From assembly GCA_044360075.1 (NCBI GenBank), contig JBIKLA010000001.1:1-64000 (forward strand): a DNA stretch of 64,000 bases, in the 5' to 3' direction. Below, piece by piece: positions 26,081-34,470 of the stretch (position 1 is its first letter; each line of letters begins with the position of its first letter). A program made the translations under genes and the position numbers. This DNA comes from OMII01 sp947467385. Its GTDB lineage: Bacteria; Bdellovibrionota_C; UBA2361; OMII01. The notes under the pieces are model-generated. The model saw only the letters and a program-made list of their open reading frames with translations. It searched no databases and was not told the DNA's origin.

Positions 26081-26947
26081 ATGGGAACAGAAGGGGTTGT
26101 GACAACTGGAGCTGGAGAGCTCTTCTTCGAGCGCCGGGGAACCTCGGGCGGGGCTCCGCTGGTGTGCGTGCACGGTGGGCCTGGATTCACGAGCCACTAC
26201 CTTCAGCCGCTCTTTGCGCTGTCTGATGTTGTTGACGTGGTGTGCTACGACCAGGCGGGGTGCGGACGAGCTAGGCGCTCGGGATTCCGACGGGCGTTTT
26301 CTCTCGCAGCGTTCGTCGAGGAGCTTGAGGCGCTGCGCCAGGCGCTGCAGGTTGAGTCGATGCACCTCCTCGGCCACTCGTTCGGTGGGGCCATAATTGG
26401 AGAGTATATCCTGGCCCATCCCAACCGCGTCAGGAGTGCGGTCTTCGCCTCCGTGTCGATCGACATTCCGCGCTGGGTTGAGGATGGCCAGCGGCTTGTG
26501 GCGCAGATGCCGCTCATGGCGAGGATGATCCTGCGAGAGGGCGAGAGGATCGGCCAGTTCCACACCGATCAGTATCTCAGGGCACTCGCTGTTTACTACG
26601 AAAAGCACGTCATCGGCTGCTCGCCTATGCCGGAGCTTCTCAAGCGCTCCCAACAGGAATCAGATGGTGTCACCTACGCTACAGTGTGGGGGCCAAATGA
26701 GCTCGTCGTGTCGGGGCTTGTGAGCCAGTACTCACTCACGCCACGGCTGCCAGATATTAGCTGCCCAGCGCTGTTCACATGCGGACGGCTCGATGAGGCT
26801 ACGCCGGAGGCGCACGAGCTCTTCGCCTCACTGGTTCCAGGAGCGCGTTGCGAGATTTTTGAGAACAGCGCCCATCATCCCCACATCACCGAGGAGGCAG
26901 CGTATCTGTTGTGTGTGCGCCGATTTATCGAGGCAGCGGCGCGCTAG
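26081..26947 (+). CDS. Alpha/beta hydrolase, proline iminopeptidase-like (S33 family)
   Basis: Hydrolase of about 288 residues. The oxyanion motif is VCVHGGPGFTSHYL, with HGGPG typical of S33 peptidases. The nucleophile elbow is LLGHSFGGAIIGEY (G-x-S-x-G). The acid lies in TCGRLDEATPE and the His in FENSAHHPHITE, giving a full triad. DVVCYDQAGCGRARR corresponds to the family D-Q-R-G-x-G-x-S segment but has A-G in place of R-G. It may be a proline iminopeptidase or a related amidase/esterase. ATG 26081 is chosen over 26060 because a GAGG lies close upstream. Confidence 0.8.
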   Translation: MGTEGVVTTGAGELFFERRGTSGGAPLVCVHGGPGFTSHYLQPLFALSDVVDVVCYDQAGCGRARRSGFRRAFSLAAFVEELEALRQALQVESMHLLGHSFGGAIIGEYILAHPNRVRSAVFASVSIDIPRWVEDGQRLVAQMPLMARMILREGERIGQFHTDQYLRALAVYYEKHVIGCSPMPELLKRSQQESDGVTYATVWGPNELVVSGLVSQYSLTPRLPDISCPALFTCGRLDEATPEAHELFASLVPGARCEIFENSAHHPHITEEAAYLLCVRRFIEAAAR

Positions 26948-27399
26948 AACCTCAGAAAGGGCTTGCGCGCAGGCGTTTCCGGCTCGGCTGTCGACGAGGC
27001 TAGCTGCCGTGACGGCAGAGACAGTGGCGCGAAGGGGGACGCACTGGTGTCAGCGCGCCACTCCTTTCGATCGGCACGCCGGCGCTCTTGTGTGAGCTCG
27101 ATCTCTGCTACATGGGACATCGAGGAGCGAATCTCGTGCTGGATGTGAGCGCGAATCGAGTCCAAGTTTCCAGAGCTCCCATCAGGAGAGAATGAAACAT
27201 TGAGTGGCTGGTCTAAGGCAGAGAACGCACGATCAAGACCGACATCGGCCACGGCAGATATCGCCGAGGCTTCGAGCCCTTGGCCGCCCGAGAGCACAGC
27301 AGTCACAATCTGCTGAAGGGCAGAGGCAAGTTGAGGCAGCGCCGCGCTTGAAGCGGACTGAGCCTGTTGAGCTGCCTGTGCAATGAGTGGTGACGGCAT
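26944..27399 (-). CDS. Hypothetical protein, Ala/Ser-rich
   Basis: A 151-residue protein convergent with the hydrolase gene, whose stop it overlaps by 4 bases. The N-terminal 60 residues are Ala/Gln/Ser-rich and helical (LIAQAAQQAQSASSAALPQL). The middle has a charged helix with IQHEIRSSMSHVAEIELTQERRR. No signal peptide, no known motif and no strong ribosome binding site are seen. The reading frame is uninterrupted and uses codons like its neighbours, but it could be spurious. Confidence 0.45.
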   Translation of the reverse strand: MPSPLIAQAAQQAQSASSAALPQLASALQQIVTAVLSGGQGLEASAISAVADVGLDRAFSALDQPLNVSFSPDGSSGNLDSIRAHIQHEIRSSMSHVAEIELTQERRRADRKEWRADTSASPFAPLSLPSRQLASSTAEPETPARKPFLRF

Positions 27400-27486
27400 A
27401 TCTTGAGCATATCAGCTGCTGCGAAATAGGGCAGACTTTTCGGCGTGAAGAGTGAAGTAAGTCACAAGTGCAGGGGGCGGCGCGCT

Positions 27487-27533
27487 CTGCTAGCGGTAAT
27501 CTCCTGATTACACCCCTGAAGGCAGCTTTTTTC
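27487..27533 (+). terminator. Hairpin followed by T6
   Basis: GTAATC/GATTAC (27496-27501, 27506-27511) with a TCCT loop sits inside outer arms CTGC/GCAG, followed by CTTTTTT. It has the form of an intrinsic terminator on the plus strand, but the gene just upstream is on the minus strand, so it may stop readthrough from the hydrolase transcript. Confidence 0.4.
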
Positions 27534-27692
27534 CCCGAGCTGTGCGCTGGTCAGGAGCTGGCTATTCCAGTCGCAACCAGAGCGTTTCGTCTTATGGTGC
27601 TCAGGAACGGGCATGATATGGGCTAGCCCGAGCCTCCTCATAGTTCCTCAGGCGCGTGCGGCATTACCGTTACGGAAGGGGAGTTATTCGGC

Positions 27693-28385
27693 ATGGCACG
27701 AAAGGAGAGGGAAGGAATGGAGGCGCGGCCGGTTGAGATACCGTCAGATGCTGGTGCCCTGCTGGGCGAGCTTGTGACGGGACCGCGGGCGGCAGGTCTT
27801 GTAATCTTCGCTCACGGAAGCGGAAGCGGCGCGCGGAGCCCCCGAAATAGGTACGTCGCACAAACAATACAAAGCGAGGGTGTCGCAACGCTTCTCTTTG
27901 ACCTGCTCACCGATCAGGAGCAAGAGAAGGTGAGCAAGCGGTTCGATATAGGACTCCTGACGCAGCGGTTGCTCAACACCGTGGCTTGGGCCGGAAGGGA
28001 ACCTTCCGTTGCCCGCCTTCCAATTGGGCTTTTTGGGGCCAGCACAGGGGCAGCCGCAGCACTCAGGGCTGCAGCGGTGCTCGACGGGCTCGTGCAGGCA
28101 GTTGTTTTACGCGGGGGCAGGACGGATCTTACCGGAGACTCGATTGCTGACGTGGTGTCGCCGACCCTTCTTATTGTCGGCGGGCTGGATGATGAGGTCA
28201 TTGAGCTTAACAGGCAGAGTCTTGGGGAGCTGCGGTGCGAAAAGCGCCTGGTAGTCGTTCCTGGAGCTTCTCACCTGTTTGAGGAAGAGGGTGCGCTGCG
28301 CGAGGTGGCGAGCCTGGCCGCGCTGTGGTTTAGGTCGCACCTCAAGGAGAAGCAACCGGGCGTTAGCGCAGAACCCCGAGCTTGA
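27693..28385 (+). CDS. Dienelactone hydrolase-like alpha/beta hydrolase
   Basis: Hydrolase-fold protein of 230 residues. The oxyanion region reads VIFAHGSGSGARSPRNRYVAQ, the nucleophile elbow GLFGASTGAAAAL (G-A-S-T-G), the acid region LIVGGLDDEVI, and the His is in VPGASHLFEE. These match the group of small dienelactone-hydrolase-like proteins that often accompany phosphoribosyltransferase genes, though none is adjacent. The start may be ATG 27693 or ATG 27717, the latter with AGAGG upstream. Its 3' end overlaps the convergent HtrA gene by 23 bases. Confidence 0.8.
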   Translation: MARKEREGMEARPVEIPSDAGALLGELVTGPRAAGLVIFAHGSGSGARSPRNRYVAQTIQSEGVATLLFDLLTDQEQEKVSKRFDIGLLTQRLLNTVAWAGREPSVARLPIGLFGASTGAAAALRAAAVLDGLVQAVVLRGGRTDLTGDSIADVVSPTLLIVGGLDDEVIELNRQSLGELRCEKRLVVVPGASHLFEEEGALREVASLAALWFRSHLKEKQPGVSAEPRA

Positions 28386-29490
28386 CCGTCACGGAGCGCT
28401 CCTCACCGTTGTTGAGGAGCCCCAGCTCAATTGTGTCACCCGGGTTCTTGTCGTCTATCACGCGGAAGAGGTCGTTGCCGTCCTCGACGGGCAATCCATC
28501 GGCCGCAACGATGATATCACCGAGATGGATGGACCCGTCTGCATCGTGGGCAAGCGGCTTCAGGCCGGCGTTGTCAGCGGGAGATCCTCTCAAAACATCC
28601 GCCACGATCGCGCCGTGCAACCCGGCTGGATGCAGCCCGTGCGTCTCAAGTAGGCGGACTCCGAGAATGCTCTTCTTGGCCTGGCCGTACCTGATCAGCT
28701 GCGGGACGATCCGGTTAACCGTATCGACGGGCACGGCGAATCCGAGGCCTGCGTAACTTCCCGACGGGCTGACGATGGCGGTGTTGATGCCTATCAGAAG
28801 GCCGGAGCTGTCGAGCAGTGGGCCGCCTGAATTTCCCGGATTGATTGCCGCATCGGTTTGGATGACGCCCTGAATCGGCCGATCGGTAACCGCCGACTTT
28901 ATCTCGCGGCCAAGTCCCCCAATGATTCCGGTTGTGAGCGTGTGGTCGAAGCCGAACGGGTTGCCGATAGCATACACTCGCTGGCCGACGCGCAGGCCCT
29001 TAGAGGTTCCGATCCTAATCGGCGTGAGCGCAACGCCAGGGGCACTAATCTTTAGTACAGCGAGATCCTTGTCGGGCTCTATGCCCACCAGGGTTGCGTT
29101 GTACGTGGACTGATTGGCTAGGGTCACCCTCGCAACGTGCGCGTCCTTGATAACGTGAAAGTTAGTCACGATGTACCCGTTTTCGTCCCAGATGAAGCCC
29201 GAGCCGGCGCCCTGCGGAACATCAAATACGTTCATCGAGAAGAGGCTTCGCTCCGTGGTGAGCGTTGTGATGTAGACGACTGATGGCGCAGCACTCTCAA
29301 AGAGCGAGATCGTCTGAAGCTCTTCAGGGCCGAGGTCGCTGCGCGGAGTTACAGCGCGGGACCGGGGAGTTTGGGCCCCATGGCCGATGACGCGCATGCC
29401 GAGCGAGTATCCCCCCACAACGACTGCAGCGCCGAGGAGCGCCGAGACTGCGACTGTGAGGATGCTCCGTCGGGGTTTTGAGATAGGCAT
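28363..29490 (-). CDS. HtrA/DegS-type periplasmic serine protease with one PDZ domain
   Basis: A 375-residue trypsin-like protease anchored by an N-terminal membrane helix (ILTVAVSALLGAAVVVGGYSLGM). The catalytic triad is visible: His in YIVTNFHVIKDA, Asp in DKDLAVLKI, Ser in INPGNSGGPLLDSSG. A single C-terminal PDZ domain (ILGVRLLETHGLHPAGLHGAIVADV, then GDIIVAADGLPVEDGNDLF) makes it DegS-like rather than DegP-like. It is expected to work in periplasmic protein quality control or stress signalling. The DUF4269 gene lies 15 bases upstream on the same strand, so the two may be co-transcribed. Confidence 0.92.
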   Translation of the reverse strand: MPISKPRRSILTVAVSALLGAAVVVGGYSLGMRVIGHGAQTPRSRAVTPRSDLGPEELQTISLFESAAPSVVYITTLTTERSLFSMNVFDVPQGAGSGFIWDENGYIVTNFHVIKDAHVARVTLANQSTYNATLVGIEPDKDLAVLKISAPGVALTPIRIGTSKGLRVGQRVYAIGNPFGFDHTLTTGIIGGLGREIKSAVTDRPIQGVIQTDAAINPGNSGGPLLDSSGLLIGINTAIVSPSGSYAGLGFAVPVDTVNRIVPQLIRYGQAKKSILGVRLLETHGLHPAGLHGAIVADVLRGSPADNAGLKPLAHDADGSIHLGDIIVAADGLPVEDGNDLFRVIDDKNPGDTIELGLLNNGEERSVTVKLGVLR

Positions 29491-29505
29491 GATGATACCA
29501 TGCGA

Positions 29506-30090
29506 TTAGCCGCTGATTTTTTCAAGGGCAGGAAGCTGGGCGGCGACCAGTGCTCGTAGGTCCGCGTCCGAAAGCTTTTCAAGCGCCTCCACCTGCTCGA
29601 AGGGATCCCCGGCAAGGCCGAGGCAGAGTGCAACAGCAGGCTCGGTCTTTATCCCCTGCTGCTTGAGGGAGCGGATGGCCCTGTTCCAGGCTGGGCCGCC
29701 GAGTCGAAGCACTCGGGCCGTTTGGCATAGGTGTAGGTAGGCGCGCTGCTGCTCCACTGGGATGCTGAGCGCATAAATCTCGAACTCAAGCCCGCCGAAG
29801 AGGAATGTCACAACGGTTGCGCCCTCTCGAGATGACTCCCGGATGGTGAAGCGCTCAAGTGTGCCGTAGAAGCTGGTAACCTTTTCGCAAAAAAGTGAGG
29901 CGTCGCCAGCGCTGCAGACGATGTCGAGATCGCTCCCCTGCGTGTCGATGTCGAGGCATACCGTCGCAACAAGCACGGGCGTGAACTCGCGCAGCTGGCT
30001 AAGGATCCCCAGCTCAACGAGGCAGTGGTATGCCCGTTGCTGCGAGGGCGTTCCAGATTTAAGGTAGGAGATGTCTTGCCACGGAATCAT
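29506..30090 (-). CDS. DUF4269 nucleotidyltransferase-like protein
   Basis: A 194-residue protein matching DUF4269: it begins ISYLKSGTPSQQRAYHCLVELGIL, then LVATVCLDIDTQGSDLDIVC. The last segment has the S-D-x-D of a nucleotidyltransferase-like active site. FLFGGLEFEIYALSIPVEQQRAYLH and the end segment with TEPAVALCLGLAGDPFE are also typical. The biochemical activity of the family is not established. The gene lies upstream of the HtrA gene. Confidence 0.8.
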   Translation of the reverse strand: MIPWQDISYLKSGTPSQQRAYHCLVELGILSQLREFTPVLVATVCLDIDTQGSDLDIVCSAGDASLFCEKVTSFYGTLERFTIRESSREGATVVTFLFGGLEFEIYALSIPVEQQRAYLHLCQTARVLRLGGPAWNRAIRSLKQQGIKTEPAVALCLGLAGDPFEQVEALEKLSDADLRALVAAQLPALEKISG

Positions 30091-30149
30091 GGAAAAAGCC
30101 CCAAAACGGGGGTAGAATAGAGCCGAAGAGCGGGCGAGGGTAGCAACGA

Positions 30150-30566
30150 ATGATTACTACAATCAGAACAGGAATCCGAATTGCCGCGAGCGTATGCGTG
30201 CTGGCTCTCGCGGCCACAGGCGATAGCATTGCGCAGGAAGCAAACGATCCGGCCCACCTTCAGGGTGATATTGATCTTCAGGAGAGCGGCGGGATCGAAG
30301 AGTCGATTGATGCGAGCCAGAACTTGGCCAACAGCGCGGGGTCTGCACTATCAGCAGAGGTCGACAGGGATGTCGGTTATGTGCGGAAAAAGCCGGCTGA
30401 GCCGCAATTTTTCGCGCCTAACACCCCGCTGCCGTCAGGCGCTTCAAGTGCTCCCGAAGGGCGAGGCGATCCCGTTGATCCGCAGCCTACGCTCGATGAC
30501 TCGCTTGATTCGATAGAAAAAGACGTGGAAAAGCTCGATCAGGAGCGCTCAGAGCTAGGCCAGTGA
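30150..30566 (+). CDS. Small secreted protein of unknown function
   Basis: A 138-residue protein with a clear Sec signal peptide (basic start, hydrophobic core AASVCVLALAATG, likely cut after SIAQ or nearby). The mature part is acidic and probably disordered (DIDLQESGGIEESIDASQN), with a proline-rich middle (FFAPNTPLPSG) and a C-terminal charged helix (DSIEKDVEKLDQERSELG). GAGGG precedes the ATG by 10 bases. No family is recognised. Confidence 0.65.
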   Translation: MITTIRTGIRIAASVCVLALAATGDSIAQEANDPAHLQGDIDLQESGGIEESIDASQNLANSAGSALSAEVDRDVGYVRKKPAEPQFFAPNTPLPSGASSAPEGRGDPVDPQPTLDDSLDSIEKDVEKLDQERSELGQ

Positions 30567-31109
30567 AGCGCGCGCGCGCCAGTGGCGCATGAGAGGCGAG
30601 TCCCTATGCGCAGCACTCGCAGCACCAGAACGGCGGCGGGGGTACATCTTTTCGGTTAAACGAGCAATCTGCTCGATGAAGGGGTGTTTTTGTAAAACGA
30701 CATTCTTTCTCCCAGACGTCAAGGTCTTGCAACGCAAATAAGTTAGTTTTTTCGGGCGGTTGTGGCGCCGTGCTTTTGCGATTTTCGTTGAACCGGGGAG
30801 TGGTTGTTGCTATAGAAAGCCGTCTCGAACTGGATCGTGTAATCCTTATTGCAGGTTAGGCATCGATTAAATTTTTTTTGTCGAGGCCCGGATATTTACC
30901 ATAGACAGGATTAAGCTCTTGCTCGTACATATATATTGTAGTTGGTTCCTTGGGTGGCTACTACATATAGTAGCTTTAGTGACCCAAATACTAATCTTCA
31001 AATTAGGTAGTAAAGCAGAGTTGTTTTTGCGATCGCCACAGAGCGAGCGGGAAGAGTGTTGTCTGAAATCGGGGACTTAAGCGGTCACCCAGAGGGGAGT
31101 TAGGTACGT
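30567..31109. other. Long AT-rich upstream region of nrdA
   Basis: No convincing gene. The second half is clearly richer in A and T than neighbouring coding DNA. Two palindromic elements at 30926-30940 and 30957-30974 are described separately. The minus-strand frame at 30555-30737 has no ribosome binding site. The length of the region suggests complex control of the reductase genes. Confidence 0.6.
30926..30974 (+). promoter_or_regulatory. Paired palindromes, candidate NrdR-type boxes upstream of nrdA
   Basis: Element 1 is TACATATATATTGTA (30926-30940), with arms TACA/TGTA. Element 2 is GCTACTACATATAGTAGC (30957-30974), with perfect 7-bp arms around CATA. Their centres are about 32 bp apart, close to three helical turns, as is usual for paired NrdR boxes upstream of reductase genes. 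Both share the ATATA core of the NrdR consensus (ACACWATATATWGTGT) but neither fits it well at the C and G positions, so the match is partial. Confidence 0.45.
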
Positions 31110-34100
31110 ATGACGGTAGCAGCAGGTGGTACACAAGGGCTTGATAATAATGGGATCAATGGGGTCATAACGCTGAAGGAGGAGCCCCAGACTACTACTA
31201 TTACCATCAATCTTGAGAACTTCGCGGTCGTAAAGAGGAACGGAACCCTCGTGCCCTTCCGCCGGGCTCGCATCGCGCGCGCCATCGAGCTCGCCATCCG
31301 AGCAACCCACAATCTGGACGCCGTATCGCCGCTTCCCATCGAGCTCAATCAGGTTGCCCAAAATGTGACCGATAAGGTCGTTAAGTCCGTCGCCACGGTG
31401 GCGGCCAAGGGCGCAAGCGTCACCGTTGAGGGCATCCAGGACACCGTTGAGGTCTCTCTCATGCAGGGCGGCTACTACGACATTGCTCGCAACTACATCA
31501 TCTACCGCGACACCCATAAGTCTGCTCGAGAGGACTCCCCCAGGAACCTCCGAGTAACCCGTCGCGACGGCAAGACCGTTGTTCGCTTTAACCCAATGAA
31601 GATCGCCTCGGCCATGGAGCGTGCCTTCCGCGCGTCGCTCAAGATTGAGGGCCAGACCCCGGAGGAGGTCATCAACGCCGTGAACGATCTGACGAATAAG
31701 ATTGTTGCCCGTGCCGCAACGCTGAGTGGTGAGGGGGTCGCCCTCCACGTTGAGCTCCTCCAGGACGAGATCGAGCGCCTCATGATGTCCGAGGGGCTCT
31801 ACCAGGTTGCCAAGGACTACATCATCTACCGCGCTGAGCGAGCGGCACTGCGCGCTGCGGGCACCGAGGAGCCGGAGGTTGTCAAGGACGAGCTCTTTAC
31901 GAAGCCTTCTGCCGCCCCGACAGGGCCCGGCCAGTCGTTCTCAGCAACGACCCCGACCGGCGAGACCATCACCATAACCGAGGCTGACCTCCGCAGACGC
32001 ATCGAGCATGCCTGCCGGGGGCTTGAGAGCCTCGTGTCGAGCCAGTCGATCCTCCAGGAGTCGGTCAAGAATTTCTACAACGGAATCAAGGTCGAGGAGA
32101 TCGATCAGGCCAACATGATGGCCGCTCGCGCCAAGATCGAGAAGGATCCGGCCTACTCGTACGTTGCTGCTCGCCTGCTTCTCGACGTTATCTACCGCGA
32201 GACGATGTCGGCCGACGCTCATAGCCAAAACCTTGAGCAGGCTCACCGAGACTACTTCAGGCAGTGCCTTGAGACGGGCATCTCGGTTGAGCGCATGGAC
32301 CCGCGTCTCCGTGAGTTCGATCTCGACAAGCTCGCCCATGCAATGAAGCTTGATCGTGACCTTGAGTTTGCGTATCTCGGGCTCCAGACCCTCTACGACC
32401 GCTACCTCATCCACCACGAGGATCGCCGACTTGAGACGCCCCAGATCTTTTGGATGCGCGTTTCAATGGGCTTGAGCATCAACGAGGGTGACCAAAAGAA
32501 CGACCGCGCGATTGAGTTCTATGACGTGCTCTCGAAGTGTCTCTTCACATCAAGCACGCCGACCCTTTTCAACGCCGGAACGCTCCACCCGCAGCTGAGC
32601 TCGTGCTACCTCACGACTGTCATGGACGACCTGCAGCACATCTTCAAGTGCGTTTCCGACGACGCCGTACTGTCCAAGTGGGCAGGCGGCCTCGGCAACG
32701 ACTGGACGAACGTGCGCGCAACAGGTGCCCGCATCAAGGGCACCAACGGCCGCAGCCAGGGCGTCATTCCGTTCCTCAAGGTTGCTAACGACACTGCAGT
32801 TGCCGTGAACCAGGGCGGCAAGCGTAAGGGCGCAATGTGCGCGTACCTTGAGACCTGGCATTTGGACATCGAGGACTTCCTTGAGCTGCGCAAGAACACG
32901 GGAGATGAGCGCCGCCGCACGCATGACATGAACACGGCGAACTGGATTCCGGACCTGTTCATGAAGCGAGTGGCCGAGAACGGCATGTGGACGCTCTTCA
33001 GCCCGAGCGATGTTCCGGACCTTCATGACCTCTACGGCAAGCGCTTCGAGCAACGCTATGTGGAGTACGAGCAGAAGGCAGAGCGCGGAGAGCTGAAGCT
33101 TCACAAGAAGATTGAGGCGGTCGTCATTTGGAGAAAGATGCTCAGCATGCTCTTCGAGACCGGCCACCCTTGGATCACCTTCAAGGATCCGTCGAACCTC
33201 CGCTCGCCGCAGGATCACGTGGGCGTTGTTCACAGCTCAAACCTCTGCACTGAGATCCTTCTCAATACGTCGGCAGAGGAGACTGCGGTGTGCAACCTTG
33301 GATCGGTGAACCTCGTCCAGCACACCACACCGAACGGGCTGAACCGCGACCTCGTTGCGAAGACTGTCCGCACGGCCATCCGCATGTTGGATAACGTCAT
33401 CGACATCAACTTTTACCCGACGGCTGAGGCAAAGAATGCTAACCTCAGGCATCGTCCGGTTGGGCTCGGAATCATGGGATTCCAGGATGCGTTGTATGCA
33501 CAGCGCATCAGCTACGCGAGCCAAGAGGCGGTTAGGTTCGCTGACGAGAGCATGGAGGTAATCTCTTACTACGCAATCTTGGCATCGGCCGAGCTTGCGG
33601 CAGAGAGGGGCGCGTACTCGACGTACCAGGGATCGAAGTGGGATCGCGGACTGCTGCCGATTGACACGCTGGGAATCCTTGCCGACGAGCGCGGCGGACA
33701 CCTTGAGGTCGACACCTCAACGACCCTTGACTGGAACGTGGTGCGTGAGGCGATTCGGAGGCACGGCGTGCGGAATAGCAATACGATGGCTATCGCGCCG
33801 ACGGCGACTATCTCCAACATCACGGGGGTGAGCCAGTCGATTGAGCCGGCCTACAAGCACCTCTACGCTAAGTCGAACCTATCAGGGGAGTTTATAGTGC
33901 ATAACACGTTCTTGGTTGATGAGCTCAAGAAGCTCAACATGTGGGACGAGGAGATGATTGATGACCTGAAGTACTTCGACGGCTCGATCCAGGAGATCGA
34001 GAGGATTTCGGACGAGCTCAAGAGGATCTACCTGACGGCCTTCGAGATCGAGCCCGAGTGGCTCGTGGAGTGCGGAAGCCGCCGGCAGAAGTGGATCGAC

Positions 34101-34424
34101 ATGGGTCAATCGTTGAACCTCTACATCGCACAGCCGAGCGGCAAGAAGCTTCATGACATGTACATGAACGCTTGGAGGAAGGGTCTCAAAACGACTTACT
34201 ACCTCCGCTCTCTCGGGGCGACCCAGATCGAGAAGTCGACGACCGACATCAACCGCCGCGGCCTTCAGCCGAGGTGGATGAAGAACAAGTCGGCATCGAG
34301 CGAGATCATGGTCGAGCGGCGCGCTGAGGAGTCGCAGGCAGACCAGCTGGCCGCGCCGGAGGCCTCAAAGCCCTCGGTGCCGAAGGTGTGCGGCCTCGAC
34401 GGCGACTGCGAGAGCTGTCAGTAA
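31110..34424 (+). CDS. nrdA: Class I ribonucleotide reductase, large subunit, with three ATP-cones
   Basis: Reduces ribonucleotides to deoxyribonucleotides together with NrdB. The protein is 1104 residues, well above the 761 of E. coli. The extra length is N-terminal: two ATP-cones ending AKDYIIYRAER- and ARNYIIYRDTHK-type motifs precede a third, E. coli-like cone (about residues 285-375). Active-site cysteines are C499 (SSCYLTT), C713 with Glu (NLCTEI) and C728 (AVCNLGSVNL). The C-terminal swing-arm pair is CESCQ. Long multi-cone NrdA proteins are known from Chlamydia and Pseudomonas. GGAG and AGG lie before ATG. nrdB follows after 46 bases. Confidence 0.96.
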   Translation: MTVAAGGTQGLDNNGINGVITLKEEPQTTTITINLENFAVVKRNGTLVPFRRARIARAIELAIRATHNLDAVSPLPIELNQVAQNVTDKVVKSVATVAAKGASVTVEGIQDTVEVSLMQGGYYDIARNYIIYRDTHKSAREDSPRNLRVTRRDGKTVVRFNPMKIASAMERAFRASLKIEGQTPEEVINAVNDLTNKIVARAATLSGEGVALHVELLQDEIERLMMSEGLYQVAKDYIIYRAERAALRAAGTEEPEVVKDELFTKPSAAPTGPGQSFSATTPTGETITITEADLRRRIEHACRGLESLVSSQSILQESVKNFYNGIKVEEIDQANMMAARAKIEKDPAYSYVAARLLLDVIYRETMSADAHSQNLEQAHRDYFRQCLETGISVERMDPRLREFDLDKLAHAMKLDRDLEFAYLGLQTLYDRYLIHHEDRRLETPQIFWMRVSMGLSINEGDQKNDRAIEFYDVLSKCLFTSSTPTLFNAGTLHPQLSSCYLTTVMDDLQHIFKCVSDDAVLSKWAGGLGNDWTNVRATGARIKGTNGRSQGVIPFLKVANDTAVAVNQGGKRKGAMCAYLETWHLDIEDFLELRKNTGDERRRTHDMNTANWIPDLFMKRVAENGMWTLFSPSDVPDLHDLYGKRFEQRYVEYEQKAERGELKLHKKIEAVVIWRKMLSMLFETGHPWITFKDPSNLRSPQDHVGVVHSSNLCTEILLNTSAEETAVCNLGSVNLVQHTTPNGLNRDLVAKTVRTAIRMLDNVIDINFYPTAEAKNANLRHRPVGLGIMGFQDALYAQRISYASQEAVRFADESMEVISYYAILASAELAAERGAYSTYQGSKWDRGLLPIDTLGILADERGGHLEVDTSTTLDWNVVREAIRRHGVRNSNTMAIAPTATISNITGVSQSIEPAYKHLYAKSNLSGEFIVHNTFLVDELKKLNMWDEEMIDDLKYFDGSIQEIERISDELKRIYLTAFEIEPEWLVECGSRRQKWIDMGQSLNLYIAQPSGKKLHDMYMNAWRKGLKTTYYLRSLGATQIEKSTTDINRRGLQPRWMKNKSASSEIMVERRAEESQADQLAAPEASKPSVPKVCGLDGDCESCQ

Positions 34425-34470
34425 AAGGGATTAAAACGAGTAGATACGGTTAGGAACGAGGAGATTGGTT

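Noticed and set aside
32550..33233. 227-codon minus-strand frame inside nrdA
   Set aside because: Antisense shadow; nrdA motifs cover the same bases.
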